A stretch of 64,000 nt of DNA, taken from assembly GCA_900155405.1 (NCBI GenBank), contig LT700188.1, positions 372,001 to 436,000 of the forward strand, given 5' to 3'. The stretch comes from Negativicoccus massiliensis (GTDB lineage Bacteria > Bacillota > Negativicutes > Veillonellales > Negativicoccaceae). The position numbers and the translations under genes are program-made. Position 1 is the first letter of the stretch, and each line of letters begins with the position of its first letter. Shown here in pieces: positions 52,357 through 60,618 of this stretch. Under the pieces are notes generated by a model that ran no database searches, was not told the DNA's origin, and was given only the letters and a program-made list of their open reading frames with translations.

Positions 52357-52477
52357 TATATTAAATTCCGCCTCCACTCGTTCTAAAATTTACTAAGATT
52401 CTTATTTTTATAATTTTTATCCATTCTTAGTACCGTACATTTGTACTTCCACTACATTTGGTTGATATCGAGCAATA

Positions 52478-52518
52478 AAAAAGATCTTTCTTACTATTAC
52501 TAGTAGAAAGATCTTTTT
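52478..52518 (-). terminator. Terminator after the CoA-binding protein gene
   Basis: AAAAAGATCTTTCT and AGAAAGATCTTTTT form a 14-bp perfect stem with T-runs on both strands, about 35 bases after the stop codon. It isolates the dcw cluster from the gluQ operon. The rest of the region 52357-52551 is AT-rich with no other feature seen. Confidence 0.85.
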
Positions 52519-52551
52519 ATCCAATTAAATTTTAATCAAATTATAACTTAA

Positions 52552-52923
52552 TTATATTCTTACAAGCACACAATCTTGAATCACATTAATTCCTGCTTTT
52601 TTGGCTGCTTCTAAAACACGCGGCGTATCCGCGCCGGGTTGGAACCAAATAGTTTTGACTCCTTTTTCCCCGCATTCCGCTACAGCCTTTAAGCCCAATT
52701 CTTCGCCGACAACGAAATCCACCACATCAGGAACTACAGGCAAATCCAAGACGCTGTGATAGACAGGCGCGCCGTCAATTTCAGTGGCGTTCGGATGCAC
52801 AGGATAGACTTCGTAGCCATTGTTTTTCAAAACCGTATAAACTTTGTAGCCGAATTTTTCCGGTTTGGGTGTCGCGCCCACTACTGCCCACACTTTTTTC
52901 TGTAATGCTTCTTGTACCGTCAT
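52552..52923 (-). CDS. CoA-binding domain protein (YccU family)
   Basis: The 123-residue protein is a single Rossmann-like CoA-binding domain with WAVVGATPKPEKFGYKVYTV, NGYEVYPVHPNATEIDG and KTIWFQPGADTPRVLEAAKK. Such small proteins are widespread and of uncertain role. It overlaps gluQ by 4 bases and ends the three-gene M16C-gluQ transcript. Confidence 0.93.
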   Translation of the reverse strand: MTVQEALQKKVWAVVGATPKPEKFGYKVYTVLKNNGYEVYPVHPNATEIDGAPVYHSVLDLPVVPDVVDFVVGEELGLKAVAECGEKGVKTIWFQPGADTPRVLEAAKKAGINVIQDCVLVRI

Positions 52924-53894
52924 AGAACCTCCTTTAGTCGAATCTCAAGCGAATCTAACTGCCATTCTGTAAGATCAATACTCGCCAGTTCCTGCAATGT
53001 TTGCGGTTTTTTCTGCGGATTAATCCCTGCCAAGTAACCCAGATATCCTAATATATCCGTAGGGTTTTTGCCCTCATTTAACAGCCCGCGAACCGTAATA
53101 CCGTGCTGCCGCTTTGACAAGCGTATTCCTTCCCGATCGCAAAGCAATGGTATGTGCCAATACATAGGTGCTGTCAAATTAAGCGCATTCATAAAACGCA
53201 CTTGCCAGCCGGTCGACTCCGCCAGATCCACGCTGCGAACAACTTCCGTGATACGCATCATCGCATCATCTACCGCCACCGCAAATTGATAGCTGTACAC
53301 GCCATCGGCTCGCAACACGACTATATCATCGGCGCCTTCCGCCATGGTCGTAAAAATGGTTTCGCCTCGCTGTGATTGGTATGTGACAGTTTCATTGCTG
53401 CCACGGTACCTCCAGGAAGGCGGCCTTTTCGTGCGTTCAGGCGCATGCCAACGGCAATGCCCGTCATAATCCACATGATGGTCACCACGATGCGGTGCAG
53501 ACGCAATCGCTAAGCGACGAGCGCGTGAACAAGCACAAGCGTACATTCGTCCCGCTTCACGCCACTGTTCTATGATCTCATTGTAAATACCCAAACGTTC
53601 TGATTGACGATACGGTCCATACGGGCCGCCGACGTCGGGCCCTTCTTCCCATACAAAGCCCAGCGCATGCAGATCTTCGTACATTGCATCTTCGTATATT
53701 TTTTGGCAGCGCGCCCGATCCAAATCTTCGAGCCGCAAAATCCATCGGCCGTTATTTTGTTGCGCCGCACACCAGGAAATCAATGCCGTCCAAACGTTGC
53801 CTAAATGTAAGTAACCGGTCGGGCTCGGTGCATAGCGACCTCGGTAATTATTTGCCGAAGTTGATGATGTCCCTGAAAATTTCACGTTGCTCAT
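52920..53894 (-). CDS. gluQ: Glutamyl-Q tRNA(Asp) synthetase
   Basis: GluQ attaches glutamate to queuosine in tRNA-Asp. It is a shortened glutamyl-tRNA synthetase without the anticodon-binding domain, here about 324 residues. It has RYAPSPTGYLHLGNVWTAL, a zinc site (YACACSRARR ... GHCRWH) and the KMSKS-like RLSKRQHGI. The start is uncertain: ATG 53894 or GTG 53912, both inside the end of the peptidase gene (overlap 47 or 65 bases) and without a strong ribosome site. Confidence 0.93.
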   Translation of the reverse strand: MSNVKFSGTSSTSANNYRGRYAPSPTGYLHLGNVWTALISWCAAQQNNGRWILRLEDLDRARCQKIYEDAMYEDLHALGFVWEEGPDVGGPYGPYRQSERLGIYNEIIEQWREAGRMYACACSRARRLAIASAPHRGDHHVDYDGHCRWHAPERTKRPPSWRYRGSNETVTYQSQRGETIFTTMAEGADDIVVLRADGVYSYQFAVAVDDAMMRITEVVRSVDLAESTGWQVRFMNALNLTAPMYWHIPLLCDREGIRLSKRQHGITVRGLLNEGKNPTDILGYLGYLAGINPQKKPQTLQELASIDLTEWQLDSLEIRLKEVL

Positions 53895-56763
53895 TGAGTT
53901 TTGTAGCACCACCCATCACGCTGATGTGTCGTTGTGCGATGATGCTTTGCAGCAGCGGCGCTTGCGCACGAATATCACTTTGCGTGCAGTGAATAATCTC
54001 ATCCCGAATTTGCTGGCGGAATGTATCCGGCATTTTGGAAAGCATTCTGTTGAGTGCACGCTCTCCGCGCATCGGTAAAGTAAACTGCGTCTGCGTCGGT
54101 GCCAGTGCACCGATGACATACTGCCGCATCGCACGGTCCGTCGCTTCAAATCGACCGATGGCAGCCGGCATGTCCGCGTATACCTGTAATGTTTCCGCTA
54201 AATTAGGATCCCGGTACGAACAAAAAACGCTGTTGCCGTTGCTCATAATTTGCGCATGCGCGCCGTACGCTCCACCTAAAATACGTACATTCTGCCAAAG
54301 ATACTCATAGCGTAAGATATGTTCCAATACTGCCAGCGCACCGTGATATGTGTGCCCCTCACGACGGAAATTACCGCCTTGCGCGACATACTGTACCTTG
54401 CCCACACTGATAAAGCCCTCGTTACCGATATGTAAATCCAGCGCGAGAGGTGCATCCGCTGATTTTTCTTGCTCCAAATCCGCCAGCAAGCGGGAACTTT
54501 CCTGTTGCCAGGCAGTACTCTCTTCTTCGCCGCCGCAAATCAGCGCGAACGATCCCACCATGCGGAAAATACGCCGGCTCGTTTGCTGCAACGCCGTAAT
54601 AATTTCTTCCGTGCTATGCTGTGCCAACTTCTGCAAGAAAGCAAAATAAGATAACCCCGACTGATCACGTAAACGCTCCAACGGTGAAACATAGGATAAT
54701 GCACGGTTCATCATTAACGCGTTCCCCCGACGGAAAAGTTGTAAATTCCAATCGGTCTTCTTTTCATTGATCAGCTCCGTCAATCGTTTCGTGTCGGTGA
54801 ACAGAGTATGATTGATCAATTCATTGGTCAAGGTAACAAGCTGTGACGTATTGGATGTTAATGCTTTGCCTCGGACTACAAAATATGAGTAGACATCTCT
54901 GTCATCATCGTAACGGGAACCGCTTTTTAATCCGACAGTAATCCCGCCGGTATGAAAATTGATTTGCTGCGCCAACTCGGCATAGGTGTAACCCCGGGTA
55001 TCCAGTTCGCCAAGCATATCACTCAAAAGCACTGCATATAAATATTCCTGTGTCGTTAAATGCAAAAGAGGAAAGTAAAGAGTCGCATATAAAATTCCGT
55101 TGCTGTCCCCTGCCATACGGTAGACCGGAAAACCTTCAACATCCTCCTGCAGCAACGCGTCTGAATCGACCTTCTTCGGTAATTCGTCGCGTTCCAGGAG
55201 CGGTATGGTAGCAAGTTGCTCCTCACTGTCTGCCGTTTGTTGCCGCCGTTTTAATGTTGCCGTCTGCTCGATAATCCGGCGTTCTTCCTCAGGCGAAAGC
55301 GCCTCTTTAAGGGCTGCCAGTTTTTCACGTACTGCTTTCTCCCTTTCTTCCTGTAGGCCGACTTGCGGTGCCATGGTAATGACAGCTTGATGCGGGTTAC
55401 GACAAATCAGATCGCCAATAATGGTATGAAATGTTCCCGCGGTGATCTCTTCACGCAACTCTCGAATATCTTCTTCGTAACGCAATCCCTGTAACGGATC
55501 GCGATCGTACAACCAGAAATCCAATGCTCGCAAATTGTAAAACAGTCCTTTGGGGCGACCGTTAAAATCATTTTCCCGCAACGAAAACTCCAGACGATTC
55601 AGCGCCGCACTCAGAAGCTCAGACGAAAAACCTTGCGCAGCAATTTTCTGCATAAAGGCATCAAACAATTGCACCAAAGATGCTTGGTGCTCTCGTTCCG
55701 AGCCGATCGCCTCAATGTGCCAAACAGGCTGTTTCAAACTATCGATGATACTGCCGGAAACATCCGTCGCCAGCCCTTTCGAGATGATTTCCTGACGTAA
55801 CGGTGCACCGGGTATAGTCAAAAGCGCATAATTCCAAACTTCCATCGCCATCATTTGCGCCGGACTGAGAGTATCCGGCAAGACGATATCGATGGCATGT
55901 AGCGTTTTCCCCTGACGTTCTTCATCCTCCGTCACGCCGTAATAGAATGTCGCTTTCTGTCGTGCAGTGGGCGCGCTTTGCGTAGCGATTTCACTGTCGA
56001 TCTCCCGGTAATGATAGTCGTTCAAGTATTTGTCCGAAATATACGTCAACGTTTCTTCGAACGGCATATCGCCGTAGAGGAAAAAGTACGCATTGGACGG
56101 ATGATAATATTGTTGATAAAAATCCGTGAAAGCTTCAAACGTCAATTCCGGAATATGGTCGGGATCACCGCCCGATTCATATCCGTACGTAGTATCGGGG
56201 AAAAGCACCTCCATCGCTTTTTGACCCAATACATCATCCGGCGATGACAACGCGCCTTTCATTTCGTTATACACAACACCTTTATAAATCAAAGGCTGAT
56301 CCGCATCATCCAATTCATAATGCCAGCCTTCCTGCATAAGAATATACGGATCTTTACGCAGATTCGGATGGAAGACGGCATCCAAATATACATCCATCAA
56401 ATTCTGAAAATCTTTGGCGTTGCGACTGGCGACCGGATACATCGTTTTATCCGGGAATGTCATCGCATTTAAAAAGGTATTCAACGACCCTTTGACCAGT
56501 TCGACAAACGGTTCACGCAGCGGATACTTATCGGATCCGCACAGCGTCGAATGCTCCAAAATATGCGCGACACCGGTGCTGTCAGCCGGCGGCGTGCGAA
56601 ACGTCACCGAAAACACTTTATTATCATCTTCCGTAGCTAAAAACAGCAACTTTGCCTTGGTCTGATCGTGTTGCATTATATACGCTTGCGCGCTAATTTC
56701 ATTAATGTACGATACTTCTTGGACAGTAAAGCCCGCGACTTGATCGTTTTTTTCGTATTTCAC
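53848..56763 (-). CDS. M16C family zinc metallopeptidase (PreP/Cym1-like)
   Basis: This 971-residue protein belongs to the presequence-protease branch of the M16 family. The inverted zinc motif HILEH is at residues 67-71, with the distal glutamate region VVYNEMKGAL about 80 residues later. Four M16 half-domains are expected over this length. No signal peptide is present, so it should act in the cytoplasm on peptides; the substrate is unknown. Translation starts at a GTG (56763) with AAGGAGTGA upstream. Confidence 0.93.
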   Translation of the reverse strand: MKYEKNDQVAGFTVQEVSYINEISAQAYIMQHDQTKAKLLFLATEDDNKVFSVTFRTPPADSTGVAHILEHSTLCGSDKYPLREPFVELVKGSLNTFLNAMTFPDKTMYPVASRNAKDFQNLMDVYLDAVFHPNLRKDPYILMQEGWHYELDDADQPLIYKGVVYNEMKGALSSPDDVLGQKAMEVLFPDTTYGYESGGDPDHIPELTFEAFTDFYQQYYHPSNAYFFLYGDMPFEETLTYISDKYLNDYHYREIDSEIATQSAPTARQKATFYYGVTEDEERQGKTLHAIDIVLPDTLSPAQMMAMEVWNYALLTIPGAPLRQEIISKGLATDVSGSIIDSLKQPVWHIEAIGSEREHQASLVQLFDAFMQKIAAQGFSSELLSAALNRLEFSLRENDFNGRPKGLFYNLRALDFWLYDRDPLQGLRYEEDIRELREEITAGTFHTIIGDLICRNPHQAVITMAPQVGLQEEREKAVREKLAALKEALSPEEERRIIEQTATLKRRQQTADSEEQLATIPLLERDELPKKVDSDALLQEDVEGFPVYRMAGDSNGILYATLYFPLLHLTTQEYLYAVLLSDMLGELDTRGYTYAELAQQINFHTGGITVGLKSGSRYDDDRDVYSYFVVRGKALTSNTSQLVTLTNELINHTLFTDTKRLTELINEKKTDWNLQLFRRGNALMMNRALSYVSPLERLRDQSGLSYFAFLQKLAQHSTEEIITALQQTSRRIFRMVGSFALICGGEEESTAWQQESSRLLADLEQEKSADAPLALDLHIGNEGFISVGKVQYVAQGGNFRREGHTYHGALAVLEHILRYEYLWQNVRILGGAYGAHAQIMSNGNSVFCSYRDPNLAETLQVYADMPAAIGRFEATDRAMRQYVIGALAPTQTQFTLPMRGERALNRMLSKMPDTFRQQIRDEIIHCTQSDIRAQAPLLQSIIAQRHISVMGGATKLNEQREIFRDIINFGK

Positions 56764-56850
56764 AACATCACTCCTTCATTGTTCTGCTATTCTTATTGTA
56801 ACACAGCGCTTATCGGTCTTTGAGGAGATCTTAAGTGCACCTCTCAAACA

Positions 56851-56859
56851 TGGTATAAT
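56851..56859 (+). promoter_or_regulatory. Extended -10 promoter for the TRIC-like gene
   Basis: TGGTATAAT matches the extended -10 TG-N-TATAAT, about 30 bases before the start codon; the -35 (TTAAGT) is weak. It is divergent from the peptidase gene. Confidence 0.55.
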
Positions 56860-56889
56860 ATAGCCAATTCTTGATAACTGTGAGGATGT

Positions 56890-57549
56890 ATGATTGCGCT
56901 GATTTTTGATTATTTAGGAACGATTGCCTTTGCGATCTCAGGCGCATTGGTAGGCATGCAAAAACGTATGGATATCTTCGGCATTGCTATGCTTGCCTTG
57001 GCAACCGCTGTCGGTGGTGGCATGATCCGCGATACACTCGTCGGGAATACACCGCCGAGTGCCCTCCAAGACGGCAGCTACATTGCGACCTCACTGGCAG
57101 CGGTGGTAGCGCTTTTGTTTTCATCCCGAAGGTTGCGCGGCAATTACAAATACCGACGCTATTCCCTCTACCTATACAACCTTGCCGATACCTTTGGCCT
57201 GGCTTCTTTTACAGTGACCGGCGCAATGGTGGGTGTGGCGGCGGATCCCCGTTCGATTTTTCTGTTGCCGGTGACGCTTGGTCTGATTACAGCCTGCGGT
57301 GGTGGCATCATTCGAGATATCGGCGCGCTGCGCATTCCGGTGGTATTTCGTAATGAAGTCTATGCCTCCGCTTCGTTAGCCGGCGGCATCGTTTTTTGTT
57401 TGGTACGACAGATCGCCACTTTGGCTTGGGCCGGTCCGTTGGCATTTTTGACTGTCATGCTGATCCGTTTACTGGCAATCCGGTATAAATTGGAATTGCC
57501 CAGGGCCCACCGACGAGATTATTTGGGTAAAAACAAAAGGAGCAAATGA
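56890..57549 (+). CDS. TRIC-type membrane protein (UPF0126 family)
   Basis: The 219-residue protein has six to seven membrane segments in two repeats, each with a glycine motif followed by an RD pair: AVGGGMIRDTLVG and ACGGGIIRDIGALRIP. This is the UPF0126/YadS family, bacterial relatives of trimeric intracellular cation channels, usually thought to pass potassium. GTGAGGATGT precedes the ATG. The last codon overlaps the start of the DUF4127 gene. Confidence 0.92.
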   Translation: MIALIFDYLGTIAFAISGALVGMQKRMDIFGIAMLALATAVGGGMIRDTLVGNTPPSALQDGSYIATSLAAVVALLFSSRRLRGNYKYRRYSLYLYNLADTFGLASFTVTGAMVGVAADPRSIFLLPVTLGLITACGGGIIRDIGALRIPVVFRNEVYASASLAGGIVFCLVRQIATLAWAGPLAFLTVMLIRLLAIRYKLELPRAHRRDYLGKNKRSK

Positions 57550-59303
57550 TGAAACGAATATTTTGGCGTAAAGCGATCCAAACACTAATGATCGGTGTAT
57601 TTGCTTTCGGCGCCGGTCAAACGGTATGCGCGGCAACGATTTTATATGTACCGCAAGATAATCGTCCCGTCAGCTATGCCTACACTGTGGATACAGCACA
57701 GGCAGCGGGTTACACGGTGCTGACTCCGCCTGAAACGTATCTCTCCGACCAGGGCTACCAAGGCTCGCCCGATAAAATTTGGGAATGGGTCAAACAAAAC
57801 GTCAATCAGGCGGATGCGCTGGTCCTTTCTACGGACACTTTAATTTATGGCGGTTTAGTAGATTCCCGCAAGCATGATATCAATATTTTAACCTTGAAAA
57901 ATCGCCTCTCGGAGCTCGCCGCACTGCACAATGCACATCCGACGGTGCCGATCTATGCATTCGGCACAATCATGCGTTCCCCGCGAGCCAGTGACGGCAA
58001 AGTAGAACCTTCCTACTATGCCGACTACGGTCCGAAAATCTTTGAAATTGCCTACTGGCAGGACAAAGCCGATACGGAAGGCTTAACTGCGGAAGAGTCC
58101 GCTAAGCTTTTATCGCTGCGGATGTCCGTACCGCTGGAATATATGCAGGATTGGTTTGCACGACGTACAAAAAACAACCAGGTCAACGAAATGTTAATTC
58201 AGGATGCCGCCTCCGGTGTGCTCACCTATTTCTGCCTTGGTCATGACGATACGGCCGGCTTTTCGCAGTCCTCATTAGAGGCCCGTTATCTCGAAAAAAT
58301 GACGGAAAATCTATCCCCGCGTGTATATGGCTCCTTCCCCGGCGCTGACCAATTAGGTCTTTTATTAATTGCCCGCTACCATGTGGATCGTTCGCAAGCA
58401 GCGCCCAAAATTCGTGTTATATACCCGCTCGGCGGCGGCGCTGATACGATGCCGCATTATGAAAACCAAAGCATCGGCAAAACGATCGCGGATCACGTCA
58501 CTGCTGTCGGCGCTGAAATTGTTACCATGGAAAAGCCGGACCTTTTACTGGCCGTTAACACTCCCCTCAGTGATGTCACCGGCGAATCGGAGGCCTTTGC
58601 CAACCTTGCTATACCGCGCAAAAGTGCCGCTGCCTTTTTAACCCGTGTAGAAGATGCGCTTTCGCGACACATTCCGGTCAGCGTCGCCGATATCTTTTAT
58701 TCTAACGGCTCCGACAATACCCTTTTAAAAGAAATGCAAAATGCCAACTTACTCTATAAAATTTCTGCATATAACGGCTGGAATACCGCTTCGAACACGG
58801 TAGGCTACGCGGTAGCGCAAGGTATTCTTGCCGCACAAATGCCGGAAAAAGCACAGCATCGCATGCTGACAGAACAATACTTGGATAACTGGGGTTACCA
58901 GGCGAATATTCGCAAAGAAATCTATCGTGAACAGGAAAACCTGCGCACGGACAATGTCAAATACTCCGGCAAATTAAATCCGCGTCTTTCGGAAATGCTG
59001 GTGGAAAAAATCCAAGCTTTTGCCGAAGAGCACCTTGACATCAACCCTCGTACTGTAACGGCACGTTTCCCCTGGGGACGTCTTTTTGAAACGCAAATCA
59101 CGGTAGCTCCGACACCGCAGTATCCCTTAATGAGAGATATCCTTGCTGAACGGGTTCGCCAAGAAGCCGCGCGAAAGGCGGCAGAAAAAGCCGCTCAGGA
59201 GAGTGCGGCGCAAAGCCAAAATACCAAGAATAGTGACAAGCCTACCCCGGCAGCGCCAAGCGCTTCCGGTGACAAAGCCGCGTCACCTATACAAAAGCAA
59301 TAA
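57546..59303 (+). CDS. Exported DUF4127 family protein
   Basis: The 585-residue protein has a signal peptide (basic MKRIFWRKA, hydrophobic TLMIGVFAFGAG, VCA-A cleavage near residue 28) followed by the DUF4127 core: ILYVPQDNRPVSYAYTVDTA, LVLSTDTLIYGGLVDSRKH and YFCLGHDDTAGFSQSSLEAR. The last 50 residues form an Ala-, Gln- and Lys-rich low-complexity tail. DUF4127 proteins are putatively secreted, some thought to be hydrolase-like; no function is established. AAAGGAG precedes two adjacent ATG codons and the gene is coupled to the TRIC-like gene. Confidence 0.9.
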   Translation: MMKRIFWRKAIQTLMIGVFAFGAGQTVCAATILYVPQDNRPVSYAYTVDTAQAAGYTVLTPPETYLSDQGYQGSPDKIWEWVKQNVNQADALVLSTDTLIYGGLVDSRKHDINILTLKNRLSELAALHNAHPTVPIYAFGTIMRSPRASDGKVEPSYYADYGPKIFEIAYWQDKADTEGLTAEESAKLLSLRMSVPLEYMQDWFARRTKNNQVNEMLIQDAASGVLTYFCLGHDDTAGFSQSSLEARYLEKMTENLSPRVYGSFPGADQLGLLLIARYHVDRSQAAPKIRVIYPLGGGADTMPHYENQSIGKTIADHVTAVGAEIVTMEKPDLLLAVNTPLSDVTGESEAFANLAIPRKSAAAFLTRVEDALSRHIPVSVADIFYSNGSDNTLLKEMQNANLLYKISAYNGWNTASNTVGYAVAQGILAAQMPEKAQHRMLTEQYLDNWGYQANIRKEIYREQENLRTDNVKYSGKLNPRLSEMLVEKIQAFAEEHLDINPRTVTARFPWGRLFETQITVAPTPQYPLMRDILAERVRQEAARKAAEKAAQESAAQSQNTKNSDKPTPAAPSASGDKAASPIQKQ

Positions 59304-59330
59304 AAAAACGCCTCTTAAGAGGCGTTTTTT
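59303..59330. terminator. Bidirectional terminator between DUF4127 gene and folC
   Basis: AAAAAACGCCTCTT and its perfect complement form a 28-base palindrome between the convergent genes, with T-runs in both directions. It touches the stop codons of both. Confidence 0.9.
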
Positions 59331-60618
59331 AATGTAACGTTTTTTGCCGCAAATAACGGCGTGCATCACCCAAACAATAAAGCGATCCGCAAACTACAAT
59401 GATGTCTCCCGGTTGCGCGAGTTCTTTCACGCGTTCCAGTCCGGCAACTACATCTGTCGCTGTTTCGGTCGTTCCCGGTAAGTGCTCACAGATCTCCTCT
59501 GCACTGCGTGTTCGTGGCGTCGGTGCAGGCACGGCAATAACCGTATCTTCTTCACGGAATAATTCTTCCGCGATACCTTCAATATTTTTATCCTTCAAAG
59601 ATGCAAATACGAAAAAGCGTTTCTTATTCGGATACATCTCATTCAGCGTCATCGCGAGTGCCGCCGCTCCGTCAACATTATGAGCGCCATCCAAAATCAC
59701 GGGCACATCGCCCTCAATGACCTCAAAACGTCCCGGCCACTGCGCGCGGGAAATACCTTCGCGCAAATGATCTTCCGTAATTCGTGCTTCCTTTTTCATT
59801 AGCACTGTTAAAGCCATAACCGCTACTGCCGCATTGACCGTCTGGTGCATGCCGAAAAACGGCACAAAGAGCATTGCATCGGCGTTATCTTTACGTTTGA
59901 GCGTAATGATTTGGCCGCGATCAAAGGTTGTTCGTCGCTCGACCGAAAAGTCGCGATCCCACATGTATATCGGCGCATTCTTTTTATGTGCGATTTCTTT
60001 AATGACCTTCAAAGCGGTACGATGTGCGGATGTCACCAAGGGAACATTATCTTTGATAATGCCTGCCTTTTCCGCGGCAATTTCTTCCACTGTAGCTCCG
60101 AGATATTGCGTATGATCAAGCGATACATTAGTAATCACGGCAACTTCCGGAGTAATAACATTGGTCGAATCCAAGCGGCCGCCCATGCCTACTTCCACTA
60201 CGGCGTATTCCACTCCCGTCGCCTGAAACGCAAGAAACGCACAGGCGGTCAACAGCTCGAATTCGGTTGCCATTTCACCGCCTGCAGCAACATTTTTCTC
60301 TGCCACTGTGCGTACCTGACTTAAATATTTCGCAAAATCCGATGCCGAAATATCCGCTCCGTTAATGCGAATTCGCTCAGTATATTCTTCCAAGTGCGGA
60401 GAAGTAAAACGCCCGCAGGAAATACCGGCTTGCTGCAAAACACTTTCCAGCATGGCAGTAACGCTTCCTTTTCCGTTGGTACCTGCCACATGAATGCTTT
60501 TAAACGCATTTTCAGGATGACCGAGCCCTTCTAAAAGTGCTTCAATACGTTGTAAGCCGGGTTGGATGCCGAACGCTGCCGTCTCCGTCAGCCAAGCAAT
60601 CGATTCTTGATAGTTCAT
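59329..60618 (-). CDS. folC: Folylpolyglutamate/dihydrofolate synthase
   Basis: FolC adds glutamate to dihydropteroate and to folates. The 429-residue Mur-ligase relative has FKSIHVAGTNGKGSVTAMLE, GRFTSPHLEEYTERIRING, VVEVGMGGRLDSTNVI and VILDGAHNVDGAAALAMTL. Its start shares ATGA with the valS stop, a pair commonly seen in Firmicutes. Confidence 0.96.
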   Translation of the reverse strand: MNYQESIAWLTETAAFGIQPGLQRIEALLEGLGHPENAFKSIHVAGTNGKGSVTAMLESVLQQAGISCGRFTSPHLEEYTERIRINGADISASDFAKYLSQVRTVAEKNVAAGGEMATEFELLTACAFLAFQATGVEYAVVEVGMGGRLDSTNVITPEVAVITNVSLDHTQYLGATVEEIAAEKAGIIKDNVPLVTSAHRTALKVIKEIAHKKNAPIYMWDRDFSVERRTTFDRGQIITLKRKDNADAMLFVPFFGMHQTVNAAVAVMALTVLMKKEARITEDHLREGISRAQWPGRFEVIEGDVPVILDGAHNVDGAAALAMTLNEMYPNKKRFFVFASLKDKNIEGIAEELFREEDTVIAVPAPTPRTRSAEEICEHLPGTTETATDVVAGLERVKELAQPGDIIVVCGSLYCLGDARRYLRQKTLH